DNA of 64,000 bases from Phycisphaerae bacterium (GCA_023150615.1 JAKLKO010000016.1:19916-83915); one strand, 5' to 3'. Shown: positions 26,165 through 38,465, counted from the first letter of the stretch. Notes: generated by a model not told the origin, from the sequence alone. A program made the numbers and translations.

Positions 26165-26695
26165 ATGAGGCGCTTAAAAGACGATCGAGTCCGGAAATGG
26201 TCCGGTCTGCCCATCCGCCGCATCTTCTGGCTGCTGATGATCGGCAGTCATCTGCCGACCATCGCGGGCGTGTGGCTCGCCGTCGGCGGCGATGCTGCGA
26301 TCGATCCGGTCCGCCTCTTCGGCTTGGTCGCCGCCCTCAGCTTCTTCGCACTTAAGCTGTTCGATGTCCATTGGCTGCGCTTCCGGCACAGCCCGCGAAC
26401 GTGGGTCGTGCTCGCGCTCGTGCTGGCGCTCGTGCACGCCGAATCGCTCGGTCTCGATCCCGACCACACGATGGCGCCGCAGTCAATCGCTGTGCTGACC
26501 GGCGCGGCCATGCTCGAGCCGGTGCAGCGACGGTGGATCCGATTCTACGATCAATACGTCCGCGCCCCGCGCCGCCCGGCGCCCTCACGCGGACTTCTGC
26601 CGGCGCCGATTCGCTCGGCGCTCGAACTGGCCGCGGCTCGGCCGTGGTGGACGCTCGTCCGCACGCTGGCCCCGCCGCGCGCGCCACCCTGCTGA
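26165..26695 (+). CDS. Small membrane protein of unknown function
   Basis: 176 residues with three to four hydrophobic segments: WLLMIGSHLPTIAGVWLAVGG, LFGLVAALSFFALKLF, WVVLALVLALVHAESLG and perhaps IAVLTGAAMLEPV. The C-terminal 50 residues are Arg/Pro-rich and probably cytoplasmic. I do not recognise it. It has its own probable promoter, and the following 170 bases before the dockerin protein gene hold nothing I can name. Confidence 0.65.
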   Translation: MRRLKDDRVRKWSGLPIRRIFWLLMIGSHLPTIAGVWLAVGGDAAIDPVRLFGLVAALSFFALKLFDVHWLRFRHSPRTWVVLALVLALVHAESLGLDPDHTMAPQSIAVLTGAAMLEPVQRRWIRFYDQYVRAPRRPAPSRGLLPAPIRSALELAAARPWWTLVRTLAPPRAPPC

Positions 26696-26867
26696 TTTCA
26701 TTCTGATCGGTCCGGGAACGGCCTGACGCCGATGGTCCCGGGCGCCGCGCACGCGCGACTTTCCCGGTCTCCTCGACGGCTGATCGCCCCGCACCGAGTT
26801 CCGTCCGCGCGCCAGCCACACCGGCGGTTCGCGGATCAACCCGTACCGCTATTTACGGAGTTTCGGA

Positions 26868-28232
26868 ATGAAATCAGTGATGTATGTCATCATCGCGTTC
26901 GCGGCCTTCGCCGGCCTCGCCCGCGGCGAGGAGTTCCGTCTCCTCACCGGCCTCAATCCGGGACGCTACCCCGGTCCGGCCCGGACCATCACGCCGCTGC
27001 CCGGCCCCGGCTCGCCCGGCACCGTCTACGACGGGCAGCGGCTCGGCGGCGCGCCGAGCCTTGGTCCGGTCGTCACCTGGCAGGGCTCCGGCACGCCGCT
27101 CTATCCGCCGAATCACGTCGGCGCGCTGAGTTTCTTCTTCAAGCGCGCCAGCATCCCGTTCGTCAATTCACCCTACATCGGCATCGACTTCCTCGGCGGT
27201 CCGCTGCTCGATCTGGATGGAAACCCGAATGACGCCGAGCGCCGGCTGACGCCCGTCGATTCCATGACCACGCCCGCCGAAATCCCCGGCAGCGCCAGTC
27301 ACATCGACCTGACGTTCGACCTCAGCGGCGGGACCGTCGTCCTGACGGCCTTCGATGCCACGGGTACGAACGAGGGCGGTCCTGGCGTCAATCCGGGCGT
27401 GGCCGTCACGCTCAACCTGCTCGCCGACGGGGCACTCAATGCGCTGCCGGCCGGGCCGATCAACCCCGCGTTTGACACGCGCGTCGGCACGGTCACTCCG
27501 TTTGCCGGCACGGGCGGCACGCTCAACAGCGTTTATCGAATCGAGAATCTGAACGTCGAGCTGTGGTACGACTCGATCGATCCCTTCAGCGGATCGGCCG
27601 AGGTCCTCGGCACGTTTCAGCACTTCGAACGCCTGAATGGCTGGCTCGTGCGGCGCGATGCCAACACCGGGCAGTTCCCGTCGCTCGCGGGAAAGGGCCT
27701 CGGCTCGACACGCTGGCCCGCGATCCTGACGTCGGTCGTCGGCCAGTCGTTCACGACGGCGTTCGATCCGTTCGATCCGATCCCGGGCACCTCCGCGAGC
27801 GTGACGATCAGCGACGGCTTTCCGGCCGATCGCTATCCGCTCTCCGGATCGCTCGGCGTCGCGATGACGGATTTCGGCGGCGATCTCGGCGCGTACTTCG
27901 ACGCCGTCGTCGTGCCGCTGCTGCCGGCGCAGGCCAGCGGCTTTGTCTATCTCGAATCGTCCGGCTTCGGCATCAACAACACCGGCGATCCGATCTTCGG
28001 CGACACGATCGGCTACGACATGGTCGTCGTCGCCGCGTCGACGACGACGGTGGAATTGCCGGGCGACGTCAACGGAGACGGCAGCGTCAACGCCGCCGAT
28101 GCCGCGGCGCTCGCGGCGGCGCTGGTGAATCCCGCCGCGCTGTCGCCCGTGCAGCAGGCGCGTGCCGACGTCAACGACGATGGTTCGCTCAACGGAAAGG
28201 ACGTGCAGGCATGGCTCGACCTCGCACTTTGA
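26868..28232 (+). CDS. Secreted protein with C-terminal dockerin type I domain
   Basis: 454 residues. Signal peptide MKSVMYVIIAFAAFAGLARG. The central 370 residues form a beta-rich domain that is shared with the next gene product ([80 protein letters not shown]). The last 55 residues are a dockerin: two calcium loops, GDVNGDGSVNAADAAALAAA and ADVNDDGSLNGKDVQAWL, each followed by a helix. Dockerins bind cohesins or, in planctomycetes, unknown partners; no cohesin is visible here. Start ATG with ACGGAG upstream. Function of the main domain is unknown; extracellular matrix or surface assembly is inference. Confidence 0.85.
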   Translation: MKSVMYVIIAFAAFAGLARGEEFRLLTGLNPGRYPGPARTITPLPGPGSPGTVYDGQRLGGAPSLGPVVTWQGSGTPLYPPNHVGALSFFFKRASIPFVNSPYIGIDFLGGPLLDLDGNPNDAERRLTPVDSMTTPAEIPGSASHIDLTFDLSGGTVVLTAFDATGTNEGGPGVNPGVAVTLNLLADGALNALPAGPINPAFDTRVGTVTPFAGTGGTLNSVYRIENLNVELWYDSIDPFSGSAEVLGTFQHFERLNGWLVRRDANTGQFPSLAGKGLGSTRWPAILTSVVGQSFTTAFDPFDPIPGTSASVTISDGFPADRYPLSGSLGVAMTDFGGDLGAYFDAVVVPLLPAQASGFVYLESSGFGINNTGDPIFGDTIGYDMVVVAASTTTVELPGDVNGDGSVNAADAAALAAALVNPAALSPVQQARADVNDDGSLNGKDVQAWLDLAL

Positions 28233-28330
28233 TTCATTCGTATCGCCGCGCGCGGGCGGTCGGCGCGCGGCCGGGACAGTCCGGTTTGGACCGCAACAAC
28301 GAAACGGTGTTTTCCAGAGGGAGTAGAGAG

Positions 28331-29587
28331 ATGTTCGTTCGGAAAGAAGTGGGTTGGCTCGCCGGGGTCCTCCTGATCGGCTGCGCCGCGCTGGCGCGGG
28401 GCGATGCCTTCGAGTTGATGACGGGTCTCGACATGCGCCTGACGCCCGGCCCGGCGCGCACGGTCGTGCCGATCCCCGGTTCGCCAGGCATTCCCGGCTC
28501 GTTCACCGATGGCGACCGGCTCGCCGGTACGTCGCCCGCCGGCGCCGCCGCAAACTGGCAGGGCAACGGCACGCCGTTCTTCGCGGCGAACCAGTTTGGT
28601 TCGCTGAGCTTTCTGTTCCGCCGCGGCTCATTCATCGTCCCCGCGCCGGGCAATCCCGTCGTGCCGCTGCTCACCGTCGAGTACCTCGGCGGGCCGCGGC
28701 TCGATCTCGACGGCGATCTCGGCAACGGCTCGCGCAGCCTCGTCCCCGTGCCGAATCAGACGCCGGTGACGCTGCCCGGGCTGTCGAGCTTCGTCGACCT
28801 GTCGATCAACTCCGCCGCCGGCTCGATCCAACTGAACCACATCGACGCCACCGGCTCAAACGAGGGTTCGCAAAACCTCTCGCCGGGCAACGGCGTCACG
28901 GTCAACACGCTCGCGGGCACGTCGCCCTCCGGCTCGCCCGGCGCGGCCATCAACCCCGGCGTCGATACGCGCACCGGCACGCTGACTGCGTTCTCCGGGA
29001 CCGGATCGCTGACCGGTGTCTATCGCATCGATTCGCTCGGCTACGAACTCTGGCACGACTCCATCGATTCCGCGTCGAGCACCGCGTCGACGCTCGGCAC
29101 GTTTCAGTATCTCGGCGCCTTCCGCGGCTGGCTCATCGAGCGCGATCCCAACAACGGCCTCTTCCCGACGCTCGCCGGCCAGGGCCTCGGCTCGACGCTG
29201 TGGGCCAGCGTCGACGTCAGTCGCGTCGGACAGATCTACAACACGACGTTCCCGCCCGTGCCGACGGCCACCATCGTCGATGGCGTGCCCGGCCGCGATG
29301 TCTATTCGGCCCCGGGCAACGGCGGCCTGCCGCTGACGGCCTTCGGCGGCGACCTCGGCGCATACCTCGACAGCGTCGTGCTGCCGCTCGCCGATCCGAA
29401 CACGCGCCGCGTCGTCTATCTCGAGGCGGCGGGCGTCGGAATCAACAACAGTCCGGACCCCGTGTTCCGTGAGACCAACGGATACGACGTGGTCCTGATC
29501 GCGCAATCGCCGGTGCCCGAGCCGTCGATGCTCGCGCTCATGACCGTCGGCCTGGTCGCCGTCGTTCGAAGACGCGCCGGTCGCTGA
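28331..29587 (+). CDS. Secreted PEP-CTERM protein, paralog of the dockerin protein
   Basis: 418 residues from the ATG preceded by GGGAGTAGAGAG. Signal peptide ends near ALARG. The body aligns with the upstream protein throughout ([95 protein letters not shown]). The end differs: a PEP-CTERM sorting signal, [20 protein letters not shown], consisting of Pro-Glu-Pro, a membrane helix and an Arg cluster. By family knowledge this tail is cut by an exosortase and leaves the protein at the surface. No exosortase gene is in the window. The pair is a tandem duplication with exchanged C-terminal modules. Confidence 0.88.
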   Translation: MFVRKEVGWLAGVLLIGCAALARGDAFELMTGLDMRLTPGPARTVVPIPGSPGIPGSFTDGDRLAGTSPAGAAANWQGNGTPFFAANQFGSLSFLFRRGSFIVPAPGNPVVPLLTVEYLGGPRLDLDGDLGNGSRSLVPVPNQTPVTLPGLSSFVDLSINSAAGSIQLNHIDATGSNEGSQNLSPGNGVTVNTLAGTSPSGSPGAAINPGVDTRTGTLTAFSGTGSLTGVYRIDSLGYELWHDSIDSASSTASTLGTFQYLGAFRGWLIERDPNNGLFPTLAGQGLGSTLWASVDVSRVGQIYNTTFPPVPTATIVDGVPGRDVYSAPGNGGLPLTAFGGDLGAYLDSVVLPLADPNTRRVVYLEAAGVGINNSPDPVFRETNGYDVVLIAQSPVPEPSMLALMTVGLVAVVRRRAGR

Positions 29588-29621
29588 GACCGGCCGCGTC
29601 GCGGAAAGGATGGTGTCTGCA

Positions 29622-30362
29622 ATGCGTCGTCGAAACGCGTTCACGCTGATCGAGATGCTCGTGTCGGTCTCGATCATCGCGGTGCTGATGTCGCTGCTGT
29701 TGCCGGCGCTGCGCGGCGCGCGGGAGAAGGCCCGCCGCGTTACGTGCCAGTCCAACTTGCGCCAGATCGACGCGGCGTTGTGGAACTACTCGATCGGCGC
29801 CGAGGGACTGCTGCCGTTCGTCGAGACGCCGATGACCAACGGCACCAGTTCCCGCCCGGGCTTCGGCCGGTCCACGGTGCCCGATGCCGACATCAATCCG
29901 TTCGACCGCGTCCGCTGGCCGCGATCGCTGCCCGGCGTGCTGCTCGCCGACTTCCTGGGAAGCGAGGAGCGCATCTTTCTCTGCCCAGCCGCCCTGACCG
30001 GCTGGCCGCGCAAGGACGGGATGAACTTCCGCTTCACCTATCGCGACGCGGGCGCGAACCAGGTCAACGGCAATATCGAGCCACCGGGGTCCTACTTGCG
30101 CGAGAACTTCGGCTTCCTCGACGGGCGGCAGCTCGAGCGCCTGCCGACGCGCTTTACCGGCGACCCGCTGCTTGATTCGCAGATCTACGCCAAAAGCCGC
30201 AGCACGTACCTGCGCGACCTGATCGTCCGCGTGAACGATCGCGTCGTCGGTCCGCACGACGGCGGCGTCAACGTGATCTCGCGCGACTTCGATGTCGAGT
30301 ACCGCGACGCCCGCGCGACGATGGAGGACCTCGGCAACTACGGCAGCGGCGTGCGGTTCTGA
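29622..30362 (+). CDS. Type II/IV pseudopilin-like protein with prepilin N-terminus
   Basis: 246 residues from MRRRNAF. The N-terminus [18 protein letters not shown] is a prepilin peptidase site followed by a hydrophobic helix with the Glu at +5 after cleavage; residues 35-65 ([20 protein letters not shown]) resemble the DUF1559/H-X9-DG-type pseudopilins that are numerous in planctomycetes. The C-terminal domain is soluble and beta-rich, with a final [24 protein letters not shown] lies 11 bases upstream of this ATG; an ATG four codons earlier sits too close to it. It follows the PEP-CTERM gene by 34 bases and may share its transcript. Likely role: extracytoplasmic pseudopilus or surface protein. 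Confidence 0.85.
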   Translation: MRRRNAFTLIEMLVSVSIIAVLMSLLLPALRGAREKARRVTCQSNLRQIDAALWNYSIGAEGLLPFVETPMTNGTSSRPGFGRSTVPDADINPFDRVRWPRSLPGVLLADFLGSEERIFLCPAALTGWPRKDGMNFRFTYRDAGANQVNGNIEPPGSYLRENFGFLDGRQLERLPTRFTGDPLLDSQIYAKSRSTYLRDLIVRVNDRVVGPHDGGVNVISRDFDVEYRDARATMEDLGNYGSGVRF

Positions 30363-30602
30363 CCCGATCAGGCATCGCCGTTGAGCCGCTGAGTGCGCCG
30401 TTCGGCGTTGATTCAACTCGCGCGGCGGACCGCGCTCGCACCACGCCGGTCCGCGAGCCGTGCACGCGATCGTCCGCCGGCGCCCGATTCCGCGCCCGCC
30501 CGGACCCGCGATGCCCTGGCGCGTAAGCGTTGATCGCCGCCGCGCTTGCATAGCCGCTCACGGTCCGTCTGCGCGTGCCCGGCCGCCCTCCCACGACGAT
30601 CC
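30363..30602. other. Intergenic stretch with a strong hairpin
   Basis: This 330-base gap up to the acs start codon has no ORF I trust. At 30425-30454 an eight-base-pair stem, GCGGACCG paired with CGGTCCGC, closes a 14-base loop and could mark the end of the pseudopilin transcript. No T-run follows, so it is not a standard intrinsic terminator. The acs promoter lies at the right end of the gap. Confidence 0.4.
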
Positions 30603-30606
30603 GCCT

Positions 30607-30636
30607 TTGATGCGCCCCGCGACTCGGCCTTATGAT
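30607..30636 (+). promoter_or_regulatory. Putative sigma-70 promoter of acs
   Basis: TTGATG (30607-30612), 18-base spacer, TATGAT (30631-30636; five of six consensus bases). The expected transcript starts near 30643, giving a leader of about 50 bases that contains GGAGGA at 30679-30684 in front of the ATG at 30693. Confidence 0.6.
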
Positions 30637-30692
30637 GAAGTGCCGGAGTTCAGAAGCGAACGAACCTCTTGCCTCGCCGGAGGACCGGGCCG

Positions 30693-32666
<1,974 letters not shown>

Positions 32667-32914
32667 TCGCGCCGCGGCGGTGACATTCCGCGGCGCGGCG
32701 GTCCGAACGCGACCCGCCACCTCCGGCGCGCGGCGGGGCTTTCCAGCCGCGGCGTTTTCGGCTAAGATGTGTTCCGTGGAATCTGGTCGGCGGGAGCCGC
32801 GGCGGGCGGTGTCGACGGAGTCGCCGATCACGCGAGTCGGCCGTTGGGGCGGTGGCGCGGTGGACGGCCGATCCGCGACGAGGGTCTCATCCGTCCTGAG
32901 GCAAGGGTCGCGAC

Positions 32915-33580
32915 ATGGGCATGGAAGCAGCGTGTAACCTGCGCGTCGGCAAGGAATCGTACCGGGGCCGCGCGCGGATGGACGCGGATCACATCGACTT
33001 CACGGGCCAGACAAAATTCAGATTTCGCCTGTCCGAAATTCGCGAGCCGTCATTCGCGTCCGGCACGCTGCGCTTCGACTTCCACGGCAACAAGATCGCG
33101 CTGTCGGTCGGCGACCGCACGGAGAAGTGGTACGACGCGGTGATCCATCCCAAGTCGCCCGCCGACAAGCTCGGCGTCCGCGCCGCGTCGATCGTCCGCG
33201 TCGTCAATCTCGACGAAGAGGCCATCCTCGATTCGATCGCCTCCAAGAAGGCGATCATCACGCGCGACCGCGGCGATTCCTGCGAAGTCATCCTGCTCGG
33301 CGTCGATAAGCCGGGCGATCTCAAGCAGCTTCCGAGTCTCGCCGAGACGCTTCGCGCCGATGGTGTGCTCTGGGTCGTCCTGCCCAAGTCGGCCCGCACC
33401 GTCACGCAGGGAAACGTCCAGGCCGCCGCGCGGCTCGCCGGGCTTTTCGACCTCAGGCAGGTCAGCCTCTCGGACACGCACGCGGCCTACCGCCTCGCGC
33501 GGGCCTCGGCGCGGCGCAACAACGGGGCGCGAATCGCCGCAGCGGCGAAGCCGTCCCGCGCGCGGAAGACCCGGGATTGA
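32915..33580 (+). CDS. DUF3052-like protein with N-terminal extension
   Basis: 221 residues, cytoplasmic. From about residue 80 the pattern SPADKLGVRAASIVRVVNLD, then CEVILLGVDKPGDLKQLPSLAETL, then DGVLWVVLPKS and a final SLSDTHAAYRLARASARR follows DUF3052 proteins, small Rossmann-like proteins in which LG (x) 8-12 and the W-V-x-x-P-K motif are conserved. The first 75 residues (GQTKFRFRLSEIREPSFASG, TLRFDFHGNKIALSVGDRTE) are an added beta domain. The C-terminus is a basic tail. Start ATG has AAGGG upstream. Function unknown. The 248-base gap before it contains nothing I can name. Confidence 0.7.
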   Translation: MGMEAACNLRVGKESYRGRARMDADHIDFTGQTKFRFRLSEIREPSFASGTLRFDFHGNKIALSVGDRTEKWYDAVIHPKSPADKLGVRAASIVRVVNLDEEAILDSIASKKAIITRDRGDSCEVILLGVDKPGDLKQLPSLAETLRADGVLWVVLPKSARTVTQGNVQAAARLAGLFDLRQVSLSDTHAAYRLARASARRNNGARIAAAAKPSRARKTRD

Positions 33581-33657
33581 CTGACCGCCACCCGACGTTC
33601 GCCGCCCCGGCCATCGACCTCGACGAGCGCACCGGCGGCGACGCGGAGGCTCGCCAC

Positions 33658-34272
33658 ATGATCTCCTCCTGCCGCGCGATCATCTTCGACATGGACGGCA
33701 CGCTGACCCGACCCGTCCTCGACTTCGACGCGCTCGCCGCGCGGATCGGCATCGACGAAGGCCCGATCCTCGAGGCGATGCAGCGCATGGACGACGCGGC
33801 CCGCCGCCGCGCCGAGTCGATCTTGCAGGAGGTCGAGGCCGACGCCGCCGCGCGCAGCGAGCTTCAGCCCGGCGCGATGGAGGTCGTGCAGGCCCTGCGC
33901 GACGCCCGCATCCCCACCGCGCTCATGACCCGCAACTCGCGCTGCTCGGTCGAGACCTTTCTCGATCGTCACGGCCTTCGTTTCGATGCCGTCCGAACCC
34001 GCGAGGACGGCGTCGTCAAGCCCTCGCCCGAACCCGTCCACCAGCTCTGCCGCACGCTCGGCGTACCGGCCGGCCAGACTTGGGTCATCGGCGATTACCG
34101 CTTCGACATCGACTGCGCGATCGCCGCCGGCGCAACGGCCGTCCTTCTGCTCAACGACGCGGGAACTCCCGACTGGGCCCGCACCGCCCACGTCGTCATC
34201 CGCGACCTGCGCGAGCTGCTCGTGCCGCTCGGACTCGCCGCCGCGACGCCCCGCTGCGGCGCGGAGGCGTGA
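33658..34272 (+). CDS. HAD-superfamily phosphatase (phosphoglycolate phosphatase-like)
   Basis: 204 residues from MISSCRAIIFDMDGTLTR, where the ATG follows GCGGAGG by eight bases; the frame is open from a TTG at 33577, but that extra peptide adds nothing recognisable. HAD motifs: I FDMDGTL (nucleophile Asp and acid Asp), II ALMTRNS, III with Lys in GVVKPSPEP, IV VIGDYRFDIDCA. A helical cap lies between motifs I and II. Expected substrate is a small phosphate ester such as phosphoglycolate or a sugar phosphate. The ABC permease gene starts two bases after the stop, which suggests one transcript. Confidence 0.85.
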   Translation: MISSCRAIIFDMDGTLTRPVLDFDALAARIGIDEGPILEAMQRMDDAARRRAESILQEVEADAAARSELQPGAMEVVQALRDARIPTALMTRNSRCSVETFLDRHGLRFDAVRTREDGVVKPSPEPVHQLCRTLGVPAGQTWVIGDYRFDIDCAIAAGATAVLLLNDAGTPDWARTAHVVIRDLRELLVPLGLAAATPRCGAEA

Positions 34273-34273
34273 C

Positions 34274-35491
34274 ATGGCCTCGCTCGCCGTTGCTAACCTC
34301 GTGCATCGAAAGCTCCGCAGCGCGCTGTCCATCCTCGCCGTCGGGCTTGGCGTCGCCATGCTGATCGTCATGCTCGGCCTGTCGCACGGCACGCTCGACG
34401 AAGTCGCCGACCGTATTCAGTCCGTCGACGCCGAACTGGTCGTCCTGCCGCAGCACGAGAACATCATCTTCACCGGCGGCGCCGCCTTCAGCGAGAAGTA
34501 CCGCCCGCTGATCGAGCAGGTCGAGCTGGACGGGCGGCGCTGCGTCGCATCCGTCGTCCCCGTGCTCTTCGACACCGTCCGCATGGGCGGTCAACAGCAG
34601 CGCCTCTTCGCCATCGACGCCGCCGACCTGCCGATCTTCCTCGGACCGCGCCGGCTGGCCTCCGGCACGTTTTTCGAAGCCCCCCTCCGACTCGCCGCGC
34701 ACCTCGATACGCTGCGCAACGCGCAGGGCTACTACGACCCCACGCGCGTCGATCCGGCCGCGCTCGATGCCGCCTGCGAGCTCCTGCTCGATTCCCGGCT
34801 CGCGCTCGTCGGCGGATATCGCGTCGGCCACACCGAGACGATCCTCGGCCGGACCTTTCGCGTCGTCGGCATCGTCGAGTCGGGCGTCGCCGGTCGCGTC
34901 TTCTGTCCGATCCAGGTGCTCCAGTACATCAAGTGCGCGGGCATGCCCTGGGCCAGCATGTTCTTCGTCAAGCTCGCGCCGCCGCCCACCGGTCACGAGG
35001 CCGGTTACGCCGATCGCTGCGCCGCGGCGATCGCCGACAGGACCAAGGCCCGCGTCGAGCTGAAAACGGCCTACGGCGCGCTGCTGGCCGAGAGCTTCTC
35101 GCAGATCTATATGTACATCAACAGCGCCAGCGCGGTCTCGATCCTCGTGTGCTTCCTGTTCATCCTCCTGACGATGTACACGACCGTGCTCGAACGCACG
35201 CGCGAGATCGGAATCCTCCGCTCGCTCGGCGCGGGCAGCGGCTACCTCGTCCGAGAGTTCATGGCCGAGGCCCTGATCATCTGCGGCAGCGGCACGGCCG
35301 TCGGAATCGCCATGGCCTACACCGCGAAATACACGATCGAGACCGTCCGGCCGCTGTTGACGGTACGGATCTCGCCGACGTTCCTGTTCCTCGCGGCGGT
35401 CATCGGCCTGGTCGGCGGCATCGGCAGCGCGTTGTATCCCGGACTACGCGCCGCGCGGATCGATCCGGTCGCGGCGCTGAATTTCGAATAG
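34274..35491 (+). CDS. ABC transporter permease, FtsX/MacB-like
   Basis: 405 residues. First membrane helix near the N-terminus (SALSILAVGLGVAMLIVMLGLS), a large external domain (about 45-270), then three helices (SASAVSILVCFLFILLTMYT, FMAEALIICGSGTAVGIAMAY, ISPTFLFLAAVIGLVGGIGSAL). LERTREIGILRSLGAGSGYLVREF is the typical FtsX-family coupling segment, and YPGLRAARIDPVAALNFE the typical end. ATG has GGAGG six bases upstream. With the ATPase gene that follows after nine bases it should form a mechanotransmission or lipoprotein-type exporter of the MacB/LolCDE superfamily. Confidence 0.92.
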   Translation: MASLAVANLVHRKLRSALSILAVGLGVAMLIVMLGLSHGTLDEVADRIQSVDAELVVLPQHENIIFTGGAAFSEKYRPLIEQVELDGRRCVASVVPVLFDTVRMGGQQQRLFAIDAADLPIFLGPRRLASGTFFEAPLRLAAHLDTLRNAQGYYDPTRVDPAALDAACELLLDSRLALVGGYRVGHTETILGRTFRVVGIVESGVAGRVFCPIQVLQYIKCAGMPWASMFFVKLAPPPTGHEAGYADRCAAAIADRTKARVELKTAYGALLAESFSQIYMYINSASAVSILVCFLFILLTMYTTVLERTREIGILRSLGAGSGYLVREFMAEALIICGSGTAVGIAMAYTAKYTIETVRPLLTVRISPTFLFLAAVIGLVGGIGSALYPGLRAARIDPVAALNFE

Positions 35492-35500
35492 GCACGGCGC

Positions 35501-36178
<678 letters not shown>

Positions 36179-36182
36179 GCGG

Positions 36183-36983
36183 ATGACGCCGACCGAGACG
36201 GCTCCATCGCACGCAGCGCCTGATGCGCGATCCGACCGGATCAACCTTCGCGCCTGGTTCGTCGGCTTTCTGCTCTGGATGATCGCCCTCGAAGAAATCG
36301 CCCGATTCGGAATGCGATCGGCCGACGCCGGTTCGTCGCTCGGCTGGGCCGCGTGGCTCCTGTCGCTTTACGCGTTTTACCTGTCGCTCTGCTGCACGCT
36401 CTTTCCAGCGCCGACGACATGGATCGTCCTGCTGCTCGCCTCCGACTCCGTCGCCGCTCAGGTCGGCGCCTTGCATTTCCCCCTCGCGCGCCTGCTGATC
36501 GTCGCGACGCTCGGCGCGTTCGCCACCGGCATCGCCAATCTCAACGAGTACCACGTCTTCACGTTCTTTCTCCGCTACGGCCGCGTGGCAAAGGTCCGCG
36601 ACACGCGGCTCTACCGCGCGGCGGCCCGCTGGTTCTCGACCAGCCCGTTCCTCGTGATCGCCGCGTTCAGCCTGATTCCCATCCCCGTCGACGTCGTCCG
36701 CTGGCTCGCGATCACCTCTCGCTACCCCCGCGGCCGATACTTTCTCGCGTACTTCGTCGGCCGCTGGCTGCGTTATGCCGGTTGGGCCGTCGCGTCGATG
36801 GGCCTGCGCCTGACAGTGACGCATATCATTCTCCTTCAGGCGGCGCTCGTCGTCCTCGTGGCCGGCAAGATGGGCCTCGGCCTCGCGCGGCAGCTTCGCG
36901 GACGGTCGCCGGACGGTGGAGTCGCCGCGGCCGGGTCGCTCAGCCCCGCGACGTGCACCGGTGGCTCGGGGAGCTCGCGATGA
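36183..36983 (+). CDS. VTT/SNARE-associated (DedA-like) domain membrane protein
   Basis: 266 residues with about six hydrophobic segments. The block SPFLVIAAFSLIPIPVDVVRWLAITSRYPRGRYFLAYFVGRWLRYAGW carries the Pro-containing re-entrant loop and Arg pattern of VTT-domain proteins (DedA/YqaA/TVP38 type), which are linked to flipping or transport of polyprenyl phosphates and phospholipids. Stop-to-start gap with the ABC ATPase gene is four bases, and the end overlaps the LolA-like gene as ATGA. The setting of an ABC exporter, a VTT protein and a LolA-like protein suggests an envelope lipid or lipoprotein function (inference). Confidence 0.75.
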   Translation: MTPTETAPSHAAPDARSDRINLRAWFVGFLLWMIALEEIARFGMRSADAGSSLGWAAWLLSLYAFYLSLCCTLFPAPTTWIVLLLASDSVAAQVGALHFPLARLLIVATLGAFATGIANLNEYHVFTFFLRYGRVAKVRDTRLYRAAARWFSTSPFLVIAAFSLIPIPVDVVRWLAITSRYPRGRYFLAYFVGRWLRYAGWAVASMGLRLTVTHIILLQAALVVLVAGKMGLGLARQLRGRSPDGGVAAAGSLSPATCTGGSGSSR

Positions 36984-37852
36984 ACAGGCGTCGTTCGGTC
37001 ACGAATCGGGCGGCAATCGCCTGCACCTTCGCGGCCGCGTGCGCATCGGTCGCACAGCCGACGACGACCCGGCCGTCAGCGCCGCCGTCAACGACGACCG
37101 TCCCCGCCTCCGCGCCGACTTCGTCCGGCTCGGCCGCCATTGACGCGCTCCTCGACCGGCTCGAGACCAAGGGCCGCGTCATCCAGGGCCTGTTCACCCG
37201 GATCGAGTACCACGACATCCGCGTCGAGCCGGTTGAAGATGTGATCCTCAAGCGCGGCGAGCTCCTCTTCCGGCGCCTGGAACCCAATTCGAAGTTCCTC
37301 ATCACGTTTCACGAAACAGTCGCCGGCGGCATCAAAACCGCCTCGCGCGAGGATTACCTGTTCGACGGCGTCTGGTTCACCGAGCGCAGCGAGCGCGCCA
37401 GGACCGTCATCCGCCGCCAGATGGTCCGAGAGGGAACGCAGATCGAGCCGTTCAAGCTCGGCGCCGGACCCTTCCCGTTGCCGTTCGGCCAGACGCGCGC
37501 CGACATGGTCCGCAACTTCATCATCTCGCTCGACCCGCCGCGCGCCGGCGATCCGCCCGCGACCGACCACTTGCATTGCATCCCCCGCGCCACGAGCGAC
37601 GTCGCCCGGACCTACACCCGCGTCGAGATGTTCATCGATCGAAAACTCGAACTGCCCGTCCGGCTCGAAGTCGAACGCGTCTCCGATGGCAACAGGATCA
37701 GAGTCGACTTCACTGACCTCAACCCAAACGAGTCGCCGGCCGCGTCGCGCTTCCAGATCGATGCCCCCGGGCCCGACTGGGACACGCGCGTCGAGCCGCT
37801 GCCGCCGGAGCCCGCGATTCCGCCCCCGGGCGGCGGGGTGAACGCTCGATGA
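36980..37852 (+). CDS. LolA-like outer-membrane lipoprotein-sorting domain protein
   Basis: 290 residues. N-terminal signal segment (RAAIACTFAAACASVAQ), a Thr/Ser/Pro-rich linker to about residue 50, then an unclosed-barrel domain typical of LolA/LppX/outer-membrane lipoprotein-sorting proteins: LDRLETKGRVIQGLFTRIEYHDI, ILKRGELLFRRLEPNSKFLITF, EDYLFDGVWFTERSE, then LDPPRAGDPPATDHLHCIPR and LPVRLEVERVSDGNRIRVDFTDL. Planctomycetes have many such proteins. It overlaps the VTT gene. It may carry a lipoprotein or other lipid through the periplasm, perhaps with the ABC pair upstream. Confidence 0.78.
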   Translation: MNRRRSVTNRAAIACTFAAACASVAQPTTTRPSAPPSTTTVPASAPTSSGSAAIDALLDRLETKGRVIQGLFTRIEYHDIRVEPVEDVILKRGELLFRRLEPNSKFLITFHETVAGGIKTASREDYLFDGVWFTERSERARTVIRRQMVREGTQIEPFKLGAGPFPLPFGQTRADMVRNFIISLDPPRAGDPPATDHLHCIPRATSDVARTYTRVEMFIDRKLELPVRLEVERVSDGNRIRVDFTDLNPNESPAASRFQIDAPGPDWDTRVEPLPPEPAIPPPGGGVNAR

Positions 37853-37910
37853 TCGTCGCACCGCTCTCGATTACGATGTTCTCGGCGGGTTCGTCGATGA
37901 TTGGATTATC

Positions 37911-38465
37911 ATGTTGATCCCCGCGCGTCCTAACGCTCGATCGTCGTTAGACCGACGCCGCCGGTTTGAATTCGGCCGCGTCGCCCGCGGGCTTGCGTTG
38001 CTCGCCGCAGCGCTGCCGGGGTGCGCGCCGCCGCCGGGTTCCACCATGCGAAACGACCTCACCGCAATGCGCACCAGCCTCGTGACGATCCGCAACCACG
38101 CCGGCCAGTCGCACACGTTCAACGTCTGGGTCGCCGAGACGCTCGACGAGCAGATGCTCGGCCTTATGAACGTCACTGATGCCGAGCTGGACAAGGACGA
38201 GGGCATGCTCTTCGTCTTCTCGCGCGACGAAGTCCGCGGCTTCTGGATGCGCAACACGATCATTCCGCTCGACATTGCCTACATCCGCTCCGACGGGACC
38301 ATCGTCCGCACGCTTACGATGCAACCCCTCGACGAATCCACCTATTCCTCCGTCGAGCCGGCACGCTTTGCGCTCGAAGTCCGCGCCGGCGAACTGGCCG
38401 CCCGCGGCATCGCCGCCGGCGATCGGGTGGAAATCCCGGCTTCCCTGCTCAACCCGGCGCCCTGA
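37911..38465 (+). CDS. DUF192 family lipoprotein
   Basis: 184 residues. A signal peptide with a probable lipobox (AALPGC, Cys about 38) precedes a DUF192 domain from about residue 60: FNVWVAETLDEQMLGLMNVT, DEGMLFVFSRDEVRGFWMRNTIIPLDIAYIRSDGTIV and FALEVRAGELAARGIAAGDRVEI. The FWMRNTIIPLD core is diagnostic. The family is small, secreted and of unknown function. The start ATG could be one of two; an internal ATG at the domain edge is unlikely because it would remove the signal peptide. Confidence 0.85.
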   Translation: MLIPARPNARSSLDRRRRFEFGRVARGLALLAAALPGCAPPPGSTMRNDLTAMRTSLVTIRNHAGQSHTFNVWVAETLDEQMLGLMNVTDAELDKDEGMLFVFSRDEVRGFWMRNTIIPLDIAYIRSDGTIVRTLTMQPLDESTYSSVEPARFALEVRAGELAARGIAAGDRVEIPASLLNPAP

